From assembly GCF_001183545.1 (NCBI RefSeq), contig NZ_KQ236688.1, positions 835,149-899,148 of the forward strand: DNA of 64,000 nt, read 5' to 3'. The translations under genes and the position numbers were made by a program. Origin of the DNA: Cellvibrio sp. pealriver. Its GTDB lineage: Bacteria; Pseudomonadota; Gammaproteobacteria; Pseudomonadales; Cellvibrionaceae. Positions 37,255 to 45,044 of the stretch are shown in pieces (position 1 is the first letter of the stretch; the number at the start of each line of letters is the position of its first letter). Under the pieces are notes generated by a model. The model ran no database searches and was not told the origin of the DNA. It saw nothing but the letters and a program-made list of their open reading frames with translations.

Positions 37255-38505
37255 TTATTGCAATTGATCTAACGTCAATTCACAGTTGCTATCTGCCAGC
37301 GCGGTTTTGTTGATCCGCATTTTGGCTTTGATTATTTTTGTACCCATTACATAAGCTTTGGCATTGTTGACCGCATCTACAGCTAGCATTTCATCGCCTG
37401 CAAAATACCAAGTGGAAAATTTTTGTTCAGTGGTGTTTTCGTGTCGAATTATGACTTGGTCATAACCGGTTGAAAGCCCCACCATCTGTAATTTTACATC
37501 GTACTGATCTGACCAAAACCAGGGTAGGGCATTGTAATCTTGCCCTTTGTCGCAAATAGCTAAGGCCGCAATTTTGGCTTGATCGACCGCGTTTTGTACC
37601 GACTCCAAACGTATGTAGCGTTGATAGTGCGGGTTAAAGTGATAGGTGCAGTCGCCAATGGCATAGATGTTTTCATCGCTGGTGCGCGCCTGTGCGTTGA
37701 CACAAATACCATTTTCTATGGTTAAACCCGCTTGTTCAGCGAGAGTTTTATTTACTCGCACCCCGACACCCACAATAATAATATCGGCTGGATATTCCGC
37801 GCCGTCAGTGGTGATTACATTATTAACACCCGCGTCAGTGGTAATGGCGCTGACATTTTTATCGGTAATAATGTTTACACCATGAGACTCGTGCAATTGT
37901 AAAAAGAATGCCGACATTTCCGGTGCAGTGACACGGGCGAGAATACGATTTTCGCGCTCTAGTACCAAGACGGATGCGCCCATTTTTTTTAACGAGGCCG
38001 CCGTTTCCAAGCCTATATAGCCACCGCCAATAATCACAACACGTTTGTTTGAGCTGTTGTGAATTGCGGTCTTGATAGCAATGCTATCTTCCAGATTACG
38101 CATAAAAAACAGATTGTGCGCATCAGTCAAGCCACTAATCGCCGGCACTATAGGGCTTGCGCCGGTCGCGAGAATTAATTTGTCGTAATAGAGTTCATCG
38201 CCACTACGGATAGAGACTTTTTTTGCCTTGGCATCCAGCTGGGTGACTCTAACACCCAGCAATAATTCGATGTCATCTTGCGTGTAACTGGCTTCTGGTT
38301 TGAGCGCCAGTTTTTCGATTGGATCATCGCTGGTGATATAAGCTTTTGACAGTGGTGGGCGGTGATAGGGAAGCCTAGGGTCGCTATCGATTAGGATGAT
38401 TTTCCCTGCCCAGCCCTCTTTGCGCAGTGCAAAGGCAGCGTTAACACCAGCGTGACTGGCGCCGACGATAATACAAGTTGGTGTTGTAAGCGGATGCTTA
38501 GTCAT
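37255..38505 (-). CDS. NAD(P)H-dependent ferredoxin reductase of the P450 demethylase system
   Basis: FAD flavoprotein of 416 residues in the putidaredoxin-reductase group. The N-terminal FAD motif is IIVGASHAGVNAA, the nucleotide-binding motif is VIIGGGYIGLETAA, and the late FAD contact is IYAIGDCTYHF. It passes electrons from NAD(P)H to the ferredoxin encoded just upstream in the transcript. Order on the minus strand is P450, ferredoxin, reductase, with gaps of about 50 bases. The three genes together match the oxidative demethylation system described for 6-O-methyl-D-galactose in porphyran-degrading bacteria. Confidence 0.9.
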   Translation of the reverse strand: MTKHPLTTPTCIIVGASHAGVNAAFALRKEGWAGKIILIDSDPRLPYHRPPLSKAYITSDDPIEKLALKPEASYTQDDIELLLGVRVTQLDAKAKKVSIRSGDELYYDKLILATGASPIVPAISGLTDAHNLFFMRNLEDSIAIKTAIHNSSNKRVVIIGGGYIGLETAASLKKMGASVLVLERENRILARVTAPEMSAFFLQLHESHGVNIITDKNVSAITTDAGVNNVITTDGAEYPADIIIVGVGVRVNKTLAEQAGLTIENGICVNAQARTSDENIYAIGDCTYHFNPHYQRYIRLESVQNAVDQAKIAALAICDKGQDYNALPWFWSDQYDVKLQMVGLSTGYDQVIIRHENTTEQKFSTWYFAGDEMLAVDAVNNAKAYVMGTKIIKAKMRINKTALADSNCELTLDQLQ

Positions 38506-38558
38506 AGCCTTTAACCCACAAATAATTGTTGATGATCGTTTGAATGTTGTTGCTTGGA

Positions 38559-38867
38559 TTAGCCAACAACTTCGAGTACCAAGCCATCTACCTGAGGGGT
38601 GATTTCAATTTGGCAACACAAACGGCTGAACTCACTTGCATTGTCGTCCAGCTCCAACATGTCTTTCTCAATGTCACTGGCAGCGGCTAATTTACTGGCA
38701 TGCTCGGCTGAAACATAAACATGGCAAGTTGCACAGGAGCAGACGCCACCACAGTCGCCACCAATACCTGGAACTCCATTGTTAACCGCCAGTTCCATTG
38801 CGCTGCCGGAAGTTGCTTCCAACGTGATGCTGTCTTTATTAGGGGTAATAAACGTAATTTTTGCCAT
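38559..38867 (-). CDS. Adrenodoxin-type 2Fe-2S ferredoxin of the P450 system
   Basis: Electron carrier of 102 residues. The cluster ligands are visible as C-x5-C-x2-C in CGGVCSCATC near residues 39-48 and a fourth cysteine in RLCCQIE near residue 84. It carries electrons between the flavoprotein at 37255 and the P450 at 38919. Full length for the family, with an acidic surface helix near residues 65-78. Confidence 0.93.
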   Translation of the reverse strand: MAKITFITPNKDSITLEATSGSAMELAVNNGVPGIGGDCGGVCSCATCHVYVSAEHASKLAAASDIEKDMLELDDNASEFSRLCCQIEITPQVDGLVLEVVG

Positions 38868-38918
38868 TTTGTTGTCTCGCGTAATAATGTTGGATTCAAT
38901 AATTGTTCAAATCAGAAA

Positions 38919-40088
38919 TTATTTTGATAATTTAAGATGTAACTTGTGGTAGCCTACCTTGCGCTGAAATTCTCCCCAATTTTCAATATTTTCTTGTGCA
39001 TCGCCCAAGGTAATTTTATCGACTTGTTGGCACAGCTCATCCAATAGAATTTGCATGATTACCCGTGCGTGTGTTGCCCCAAGGCAATTATGATGACTAA
39101 AACCAAAACCAACATGTGGATTTAATTTTCGATCCAACACTACCTCGTTAGGGTTTTCAAAGACTGATGCGTCTCGGTTGGCGGAGGCCCAACAGAGTGA
39201 AATTCGGGTATCGTTTTTGACTCCATGGCCACAAACTTCATTGTCTTTAGTCGCAACTCTTCCCATATGGGTGAGGGGAGAGAAATAACGTATGAGTTCT
39301 TCAATCGCCCGGTTATGAATTTCAGGTTCTTTGCGTAAACGCGTCAGGGATTCGGGGTTTTCACCCAAATAAGCGAGAGTATTGGTGACCATATTGATTA
39401 CTGTGTCGCGGCCGCCAGCAAAGGTGAGCACAATGATGCCTTTAATTTCATCGTGAGTTAATTTTCTGCCTTGCACTTCAGAGGCTAATAACACTGAAAA
39501 AATATCGTCGCCGGGCGATTTTTCTGCCTCGGCGATTTTTTTATCAATATAGTTATAAAGTACCTGGGCTTTGCTGCCATCTAATGGATTATCTTCACTG
39601 CGAAATACGTGGGTTCCCCAGCTTATAAATACCTCCGCTTCTGCATAGGGAATATTGAGCAGTAGGGTTAAGGCGCGAGATTGTAGCGGCAGCGCAAAAT
39701 CGTAAATGGCTTCAATGGAATTCTTTTGCAGCGACTCCTGTATCAATGCTGAAATTTGTTGGCGCAAAGCTTGGCGATAAGTTTCTTCAAGTGGCCGTTT
39801 AAACCAAGGCTCTAAAAAAGCACGGTAATCGCCGTGCAGGGGTGGGTCTACTTCAAAGGGAACCTGGCGAATATCGCGAATATTGACTTCGGACGGCACC
39901 ACAATTCTGCCGGGTGTGGCGGCAGAGCTAAAGGTTTTCCAGTCGTGCGCACATTTGCGTAAATCTTTATGGCGCAGCACCATCATCACCGGGTCATTTT
40001 GATCATCAACAAAACCAACACCTTGCTCAGTGCGAGCTTGCTCAAATGGGTCGGGAATACCAGTGTGATTAAACGGGCACTTGCTCAT
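38919..40088 (-). CDS. Cytochrome P450, probable 6-O-methyl-D-galactose demethylase (CYP236A-like)
   Basis: Monooxygenase of 389 residues. The haem cysteine lies in FGFSHHNCLGATHA, the K-helix E-x-x-R in IEELIRYF, and the oxygen-activating I-helix in LTFAGGRDTVIN. The frame reaches a TTG at 40103, but the ATG at 40088 has GGAG upstream. Followed by its own ferredoxin and reductase. This three-gene set inside an agar/porphyran locus matches the system that oxidises the methyl group of 6-O-methyl-D-galactose to give D-galactose and formaldehyde. I assign the substrate from this context, not from residues. Confidence 0.83.
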   Translation of the reverse strand: MSKCPFNHTGIPDPFEQARTEQGVGFVDDQNDPVMMVLRHKDLRKCAHDWKTFSSAATPGRIVVPSEVNIRDIRQVPFEVDPPLHGDYRAFLEPWFKRPLEETYRQALRQQISALIQESLQKNSIEAIYDFALPLQSRALTLLLNIPYAEAEVFISWGTHVFRSEDNPLDGSKAQVLYNYIDKKIAEAEKSPGDDIFSVLLASEVQGRKLTHDEIKGIIVLTFAGGRDTVINMVTNTLAYLGENPESLTRLRKEPEIHNRAIEELIRYFSPLTHMGRVATKDNEVCGHGVKNDTRISLCWASANRDASVFENPNEVVLDRKLNPHVGFGFSHHNCLGATHARVIMQILLDELCQQVDKITLGDAQENIENWGEFQRKVGYHKLHLKLSK

Positions 40089-40241
40089 AGTGGGCGTCTC
40101 CAAGCGATCATTGATGACTTTTATGATAGAGCGGAGGTCTTGTGACTAATACACAGATAAGGTGAAAAAATATCAGAAATTTGACATCAGCTTGATTGGG
40201 CTGTTTGAGTTAATGCCAGTTGTTTATGCCCGCTTTTAAAA

Positions 40242-40275
40242 AATGACACTTTCATAACTAGTTAAAAGTGTCATT
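40242..40275 (-). terminator. Second terminator-like hairpin after the GH16 fusion
   Basis: Eleven-base perfect arms AATGACACTTT / AAAGTGTCATT followed by six T on the minus strand. Confidence 0.65.
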
Positions 40276-40383
40276 AGTTTGTTTAGATTATTTATTTTAT
40301 TATTTATTGGTTTCTAAAACAGAAATAGAAGCTTTGGCTTAACATTTTTTAGGGGCTTTAAGCAGTTTTCTGAAAAAATTAGC

Positions 40384-40403
40384 AAGCCTATTTCTATAGG
40401 CTT
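40384..40403 (-). terminator. Terminator directly after the GH16 fusion gene
   Basis: AAGCCTA / TAGGCTT arms with a six-base loop; on the minus strand a TTTTTT run comes five bases later. Confidence 0.65.
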
Positions 40404-40426
40404 CATCAATATGTGAAAAAGAAAAA

Positions 40427-42697
40427 CTAACTTTTGATTTTCCAAGTTCTAATCCAATCATAGCGAGTCGTACGCTCTTCTTTGCTGCCCGCTTTAACTA
40501 AGCCGCCATCTGATGGGACTGGATTCCAATCGTATGTCTCTATTGCCATTTGATAAAATGCAGGAACATTCCAATCCACTGATGGGGTGATTGAATATTT
40601 ATATTCTCCATCAAGGTAAAAGCGTATTTCTGTTGGTGATTTCCACCAGGCGGCATAGGTGAAATAACGAGAGTGATTTTTTTCTGTTAATGAGCTTTGC
40701 CCTTGAATTTGTACTTGAGTAGGGTTGTAGGCATTGGTGCGATGAATTGCGTTTGAATGGAATATTTTATCCCACCCATTTACCCAGTTGGCTGCAGAAG
40801 GGGAAACTTTACCAACGCACTCTTGAATATCAAGCTCAAGTTTTTTCTCGGAGGTTTTATCTGTCTCTTTGGTCATTAGCCAGAAAGTCGATGACATTTC
40901 GGTTGCATTGGCTTTCATACGAGCTTCGTAATACCAACCGACTTGACCGGGGTTGAGAGATCGAATAATCGCTCCTTTATATAAAAATGTTTTTCCATTT
41001 TTAATAATAGGTTGATTGAGTTCGCTCACCTCAACATTCAATGATCCTTGGCTAAGGGTTATGTTATCGGTAGTGAATAAACCTGGCGCTCTACCATCCC
41101 ATACCCAACCATTTCCCTTGGGTTCAGCTTGCCATTTTGTACTATCCAATGTGGTGTCATTGAACTCGTCAGACATGTTTTCAACTAGCTCCCAATTTAA
41201 TGAAGCTAATTCTGAAGAGGTGCCAGATTTAATGTGAGGAAATGATGGCTTACTTGATGCGGCAACATTGTTCGAAAGAAACTCGTTAAAAAATGCTTTT
41301 GTGTCTCTTAGTGTTAGAAACCCAAAGATCCATGCATTTTCAGCGCAGTCTGAAAAGTCAAATCCTCCCGCTTTGATTGCTGGGTTTTCATATCCACTTG
41401 AACTGTTATTCAGGTTTGCGATTCGTTGGGCTTCTATCCAGAGTTGGCCAACATTAATATTGGCTTTTACCTTCGCCCAGTCACTGGCATCATTTGTTTT
41501 GAATCCTGGAGTACCATTTCCAACCGAATTCCCATCAGCAATTTTGTTGTATTGCGCGGCATTTTTCACATAGGTTAAATCGGCGGGTGTTGTCATTTCC
41601 TCGTTCCAGTTGCTGTGTTGTACAACATGAAAACGCGTTTTCAAATTAATGCCGGGGTTAGCCTGCTGAATGGCTCTAAGCACATCGGCGGTAAAATCCG
41701 ATTGCCCGGCTTCTTGTACCCAAATATCGCCACCGGCATTTAAGGTTGCTAGTGCTTTTTGCGTGACGTTATTAACGGCAGTGTTCCAATTGGTAGAAGC
41801 GTTAGACCAATTACTTCCAAACGCCAAGTTAAAAAGTTGGGGGGCATCTATATAGCGGCCACCTTGAGTGCCTATAGTTCCGGCTACTGCATGGTATTTC
41901 ACATTCTTAAAGCGTGAGTCACGCAACATGGTGGCAAGGGCAGCAACTGCGTGCACATCATCTAGATCAGGTTTTTGATCGAAGTGTGCGAGTAATAGGT
42001 CCTTGGTTGTATTAAATTTTCCGAGAATGACATTATCAACTGGTGGATTGTTGGTGTCTGGTTCTACTTTTTTAATGTCGATCCAATTGATGTTGAATTC
42101 GCCTGTGAGCATATTTAAACGCAGCATTTGTTTGCCTGCGGACAGATTTTTTTTTGCCGAGCTGATTGTTTGCCAGTTTTGCCATCCACCAGTGTTTGGA
42201 ATGGTCAGCGTACTACCAAATAGAGCTCCATCAATATCGATACTGAGTGTGCCGGAAGCGTTGGGCGCTGCAATGCGGAGTTGAAGCTGGTATTCGCCTC
42301 CACTAGTGATATTAATGGGGTATTCCAGCCATTCGCCACTACTAATCCAGCCGACGTTTAGGCCTCCGCCGGTATCGCTTGTCGTTTGAATATCGACATT
42401 GCCGGATTGTCCTTGCCCGCCTTGATTGCCGGGTGTTGTATCAAACGCTGTTAAAAAATCTTCTGCCTGAATTTTGGCTGGGACATTGATATAGCTAATG
42501 GTGGGTTGGCCAAAACTGTCGCAGCGCAGTGTGCCGCACATGCAAATACTAAGGCTGGATTTGCTGTTGGCACAATCTGTGGCGGAACTGCCGTAGGTAT
42601 TTTTACACTCACTTGTAGTGTTGCACTGATCCTGTGCCAATAATGTACTTGAAAACAATAATGCCGAAATAGAAAAACAAAATTTTATTTTATTCAT
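40427..42697 (-). CDS. Secreted GH16 galactanase (porphyranase-like) fused to CBM6 and a nucleoside-hydrolase-like domain
   Basis: Protein of 756 residues with four parts. A signal peptide ends near LLAQ. A cysteine-rich segment (about 25-60, six cysteines, with the look of a small carbohydrate-binding knot) is followed by a CBM6 (about 75-210, with AEDF and GWISSGEWLEY). A domain of about 265 residues (225-490) resembles nucleoside hydrolases, with the acidic motif HFDQKPDLDDVHA (238-250). The C-terminal GH16 domain (about 500-756) has active site ELDIQE at 621-626 (E-x-D-x-x-E) and YDWNPVPSDGG near the end. The GH16 part looks closest to beta-porphyranases and related agarases. The central domain could bind sugar or split a furanoside-like bond; its role is unknown. 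GGAGATAAAC precedes the ATG. Confidence 0.83.
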   Translation of the reverse strand: MNKIKFCFSISALLFSSTLLAQDQCNTTSECKNTYGSSATDCANSKSSLSICMCGTLRCDSFGQPTISYINVPAKIQAEDFLTAFDTTPGNQGGQGQSGNVDIQTTSDTGGGLNVGWISSGEWLEYPINITSGGEYQLQLRIAAPNASGTLSIDIDGALFGSTLTIPNTGGWQNWQTISSAKKNLSAGKQMLRLNMLTGEFNINWIDIKKVEPDTNNPPVDNVILGKFNTTKDLLLAHFDQKPDLDDVHAVAALATMLRDSRFKNVKYHAVAGTIGTQGGRYIDAPQLFNLAFGSNWSNASTNWNTAVNNVTQKALATLNAGGDIWVQEAGQSDFTADVLRAIQQANPGINLKTRFHVVQHSNWNEEMTTPADLTYVKNAAQYNKIADGNSVGNGTPGFKTNDASDWAKVKANINVGQLWIEAQRIANLNNSSSGYENPAIKAGGFDFSDCAENAWIFGFLTLRDTKAFFNEFLSNNVAASSKPSFPHIKSGTSSELASLNWELVENMSDEFNDTTLDSTKWQAEPKGNGWVWDGRAPGLFTTDNITLSQGSLNVEVSELNQPIIKNGKTFLYKGAIIRSLNPGQVGWYYEARMKANATEMSSTFWLMTKETDKTSEKKLELDIQECVGKVSPSAANWVNGWDKIFHSNAIHRTNAYNPTQVQIQGQSSLTEKNHSRYFTYAAWWKSPTEIRFYLDGEYKYSITPSVDWNVPAFYQMAIETYDWNPVPSDGGLVKAGSKEERTTRYDWIRTWKIKS

Positions 42698-42874
42698 GTT
42701 TATCTCCTTTTAACTAAATATGATAGTAGATGGGTGTGTTTGAATAGGTGTAGCGGAGCCCGCTAACAGATTAAGTTTATGCTTATGATGGAATTATTTT
42801 GTGTTGCTGTTCGCAATGATTGGATTGAAAAAATACGAGGATTTATAATTGTTTTATTTGTGATCTGCTTGGTA

Positions 42875-42901
42875 AAAGCTCCAGATGAACTGGAGCTTTT
42901 T
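42875..42901. terminator. Terminator downstream of kdgK
   Basis: Perfect ten-base arms AAAGCTCCAG / CTGGAGCTTT around five bases; T runs on both strands. Confidence 0.8.
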
Positions 42902-42942
42902 TACTTGAATGTGAGGCGAAAAAGTAGCGGTAAAAGGCGATG

Positions 42943-43878
42943 CTATTGAGCTGATTTGCTGAGGTGGCGCATGAATAGGTCGCGATTAAGAATGGCCCCT
43001 TTGTGTTGAATCACCAGTGCAGATATTTTTGCTGCAAAGCGAATAGAATTTTCCGGATTTAGCCCGCGTGCTCGCGCCGCGAGATAGCTTCCATTAAACG
43101 AATCGCCTGCTGCTGTTGTATCTATAACCTGAGTGATCGGCTCTATCGCGATTTCCAAATGTTCTAGGCCTGACTGATAAATAATAGGGGCAGGGCCATC
43201 TTTAATAATAATTTCATCAATATCATAAGCACTTAAAAATTGGCTGACCGCGATTGCGGAGTCTAGCTGATAAAGATTGGTGAAATCTTCCAAACTTGGT
43301 AAAACCAAATTGCTTGCATGAAATGCGAATTCGTATTGCTCTTTACAATCCTCGATAGACGACCATAATTTTGCGCGATAATTAGGGTCAAAAATGACTT
43401 GCGTGCCCTGTTGTTTTAATCGGTGAATAAAATCCCAAAAAAGGGTGCGACTGTTCTTATCTAGAATAGCCAGAGAAATACCCGAAAAAAACACTTGATC
43501 GGGAGCAGGGAAAGCGGTTGAAGATTGCGCGTGATGCAGATGCATAACGTGTTTTGCGGCTGAGTCATTTCGCCAATACTGAAAGCTGCGCTCGCCACTG
43601 GGGGTATTGTTGATCACATAAAGCCCCAAGGTTTTATCCGGGTGCTTATAGATCAGAGAGGTATCTATATCCTCTTGTTGCAAGTTAGATATTAGTTCAG
43701 CGCTAATGGTATCCACCCCGACCGCGCTCATAAACGAAACTTGTATTGCTTCAGGTGCGCAACGTTTTAAATAAACCGCCAAACTGTGCACATCTCCGGC
43801 AAATGATTGCTGCCATAACTCTGGGCTAGCGGGGCTTAGTTCCAGCATACTTTCGCCAATAATCACAATTCTTTTCAT
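42943..43878 (-). CDS. kdgK: 2-keto-3-deoxygluconate kinase (PfkB family)
   Basis: Phosphorylates KDG to KDPG. 311 residues, PfkB/ribokinase fold. Visible features are the N-terminal IGESMLEL block, the sugar-contact stretch YVINNTPSGERSFQYWRNDSA typical of KdgK (split here by its Gly-Glu-Arg turn), and the C-terminal ATP/anion-hole motif DTTAAGDSFNGSYLAA, whose Asp is the base. Monocistronic, with a shared operator copy upstream at 43945-43962. It would take over KDG made from anhydrogalactose by the 49302-53698 enzymes. A second PfkB kinase at 60315 lies in the galactonate-type cluster, so the two kinases probably serve different branches. Confidence 0.88.
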   Translation of the reverse strand: MKRIVIIGESMLELSPASPELWQQSFAGDVHSLAVYLKRCAPEAIQVSFMSAVGVDTISAELISNLQQEDIDTSLIYKHPDKTLGLYVINNTPSGERSFQYWRNDSAAKHVMHLHHAQSSTAFPAPDQVFFSGISLAILDKNSRTLFWDFIHRLKQQGTQVIFDPNYRAKLWSSIEDCKEQYEFAFHASNLVLPSLEDFTNLYQLDSAIAVSQFLSAYDIDEIIIKDGPAPIIYQSGLEHLEIAIEPITQVIDTTAAGDSFNGSYLAARARGLNPENSIRFAAKISALVIQHKGAILNRDLFMRHLSKSAQ

Positions 43879-43944
43879 CGCCTATTCGCTTATTTGGGGC
43901 AGGATTGAGGACTGCCTTCTATTCTATAGACTTGGAAATAGTTT

Positions 43945-43962
43945 GTAAAATGTTAACAAAAC
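43945..43962 (-). promoter_or_regulatory. Candidate operator of the shared motif, upstream of kdgK
   Basis: On the minus strand TTTGTTAACATTTTACAA matches the consensus at 16 of 18. It lies about 70-85 bases before the kdgK start. Confidence 0.55.
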
Positions 43963-44085
43963 TGGCGTGGGTTGTTTTAGATAATCCGGGTGTTCGGGCG
44001 ATGCTTACCCGTTTAGTGAACTATGATCTAATCTTATGTATAAGATATGTTGCCGGTTAATAGAGTATTCAGCGGGAGGAGAGTC

Positions 44086-44997
44086 GTGTGCTTACATCTG
44101 CGCCACATAGTAGGAATTCTATTCCTGTCCGGAGTGGGAGCCTCTTGCAGCTGCTCGGGTACGCAGGTCGTTAATTATCGTATTCCCACCACGCCTATAG
44201 ATCAATACGAAAACTATACGATTGAACTACTGACCTTGGTTCTTGAAAAAACTCGGGCTAGCCATGGTGACTATGAGCTTCAGCCTTTGCCTAAGGGGGT
44301 TAATCGGCTTAGAGCGAAACAAGCGATTGCAAGTAGTGAATATCCAAATTTGGTTATTGAAGATAGTTATGATGGAGTCGAGCGCGCTGCTATTACTTTC
44401 ATTGAGTTTCCCGTCGATTTAGGGGTTTTGAGTTATAGGGTATGTTTTGTCAATCCGGGTGTAGCCCAAGCAGTAGCAGCGACTAAGGCTTCTGAAGAGC
44501 TCAAACAGTATCGTATTTTGCAGGGCATTGAGTGGGCTGATACAAAAATTTTGCATGCCAACGGTTTTAAAACGCTAGAGGTGCCTGCTTACAAAAGCTC
44601 ATTCCGTATGGTTGCCTCTGGTCGGGCAGATTTATTTTGTTTGGGAGCTAGCCAGATTATGAATGAATATCTGCATAACAATTCAGGTCTGCATCTGACT
44701 ATTGATGACAGTTTTTATTTTTATTATAAGTTGCCACGATTTTTTTTCCTTAGCGCGCAGAATAAGATATTAAAGGCGAGGATTGAACAGGGGTTGCTGG
44801 CTGCTCATAAGGATAAAAGTTTGCAAGCATTGTGGGATAAAAAGTTCCTGACCAGTTTGAAGTTTATACAGCTGAGCAAGCGAAGAATGTTTTTGCTCAA
44901 TAATCCATTAAATGCAAATTTGAATTCTGCCTACGAATACTACTTTGCGCCACTGCCAGAAATTGCCAAAACAATTGATGTTTCCGTGAAAAAATAA
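44086..44997 (+). CDS. Exported solute-binding-like protein, GTG start, function unknown
   Basis: About 303 residues, no family firmly recognised. A textbook ribosome site GGGAGGAG at 44074-44081 points to the GTG at 44086 rather than the upstream ATG at 44047. The resulting N-terminus is a signal peptide ending near GASCSC, possibly a lipoprotein. The rest has the outline of a type 2 periplasmic binding protein: a first lobe up to about 130, a middle stretch with VASGRADLFCLG, and a return lobe with FFFLSAQNKILKARIEQGLLAAH. These are reminiscent of extracellular solute-binding family 3 proteins, yet no transporter gene is adjacent. It stands alone between kdgK (divergent) and GH86 (convergent). 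It could be a sensor or scavenging protein. Confidence 0.6.
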   Translation: MCLHLRHIVGILFLSGVGASCSCSGTQVVNYRIPTTPIDQYENYTIELLTLVLEKTRASHGDYELQPLPKGVNRLRAKQAIASSEYPNLVIEDSYDGVERAAITFIEFPVDLGVLSYRVCFVNPGVAQAVAATKASEELKQYRILQGIEWADTKILHANGFKTLEVPAYKSSFRMVASGRADLFCLGASQIMNEYLHNNSGLHLTIDDSFYFYYKLPRFFFLSAQNKILKARIEQGLLAAHKDKSLQALWDKKFLTSLKFIQLSKRRMFLLNNPLNANLNSAYEYYFAPLPEIAKTIDVSVKK

Positions 44998-45001
44998 AAA
45001 A

Positions 45002-45023
45002 GCCATACTCAGGTGAGTATGGC
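45002..45023 (-). terminator. Terminator of the GH86 gene
   Basis: Perfect nine-base arms GCCATACTC / GAGTATGGC with an AGGT loop; on the minus strand six T follow. It also lies four bases after the stop of the convergent gene. Confidence 0.85.
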
Positions 45024-45044
45024 AAACGGCACGACAAAGAATTT

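Larger units (their letters stand above)
40089..40426 (-). other. Intergenic region upstream of P450 and downstream of the GH16 fusion gene
   Basis: 338 bases without a gene. It contains two minus-strand terminator-like hairpins (listed separately) that end the GH16 fusion gene. The P450 promoter must lie in 40104-40240, but I see no clear boxes and no copy of the shared operator. Confidence 0.45.
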
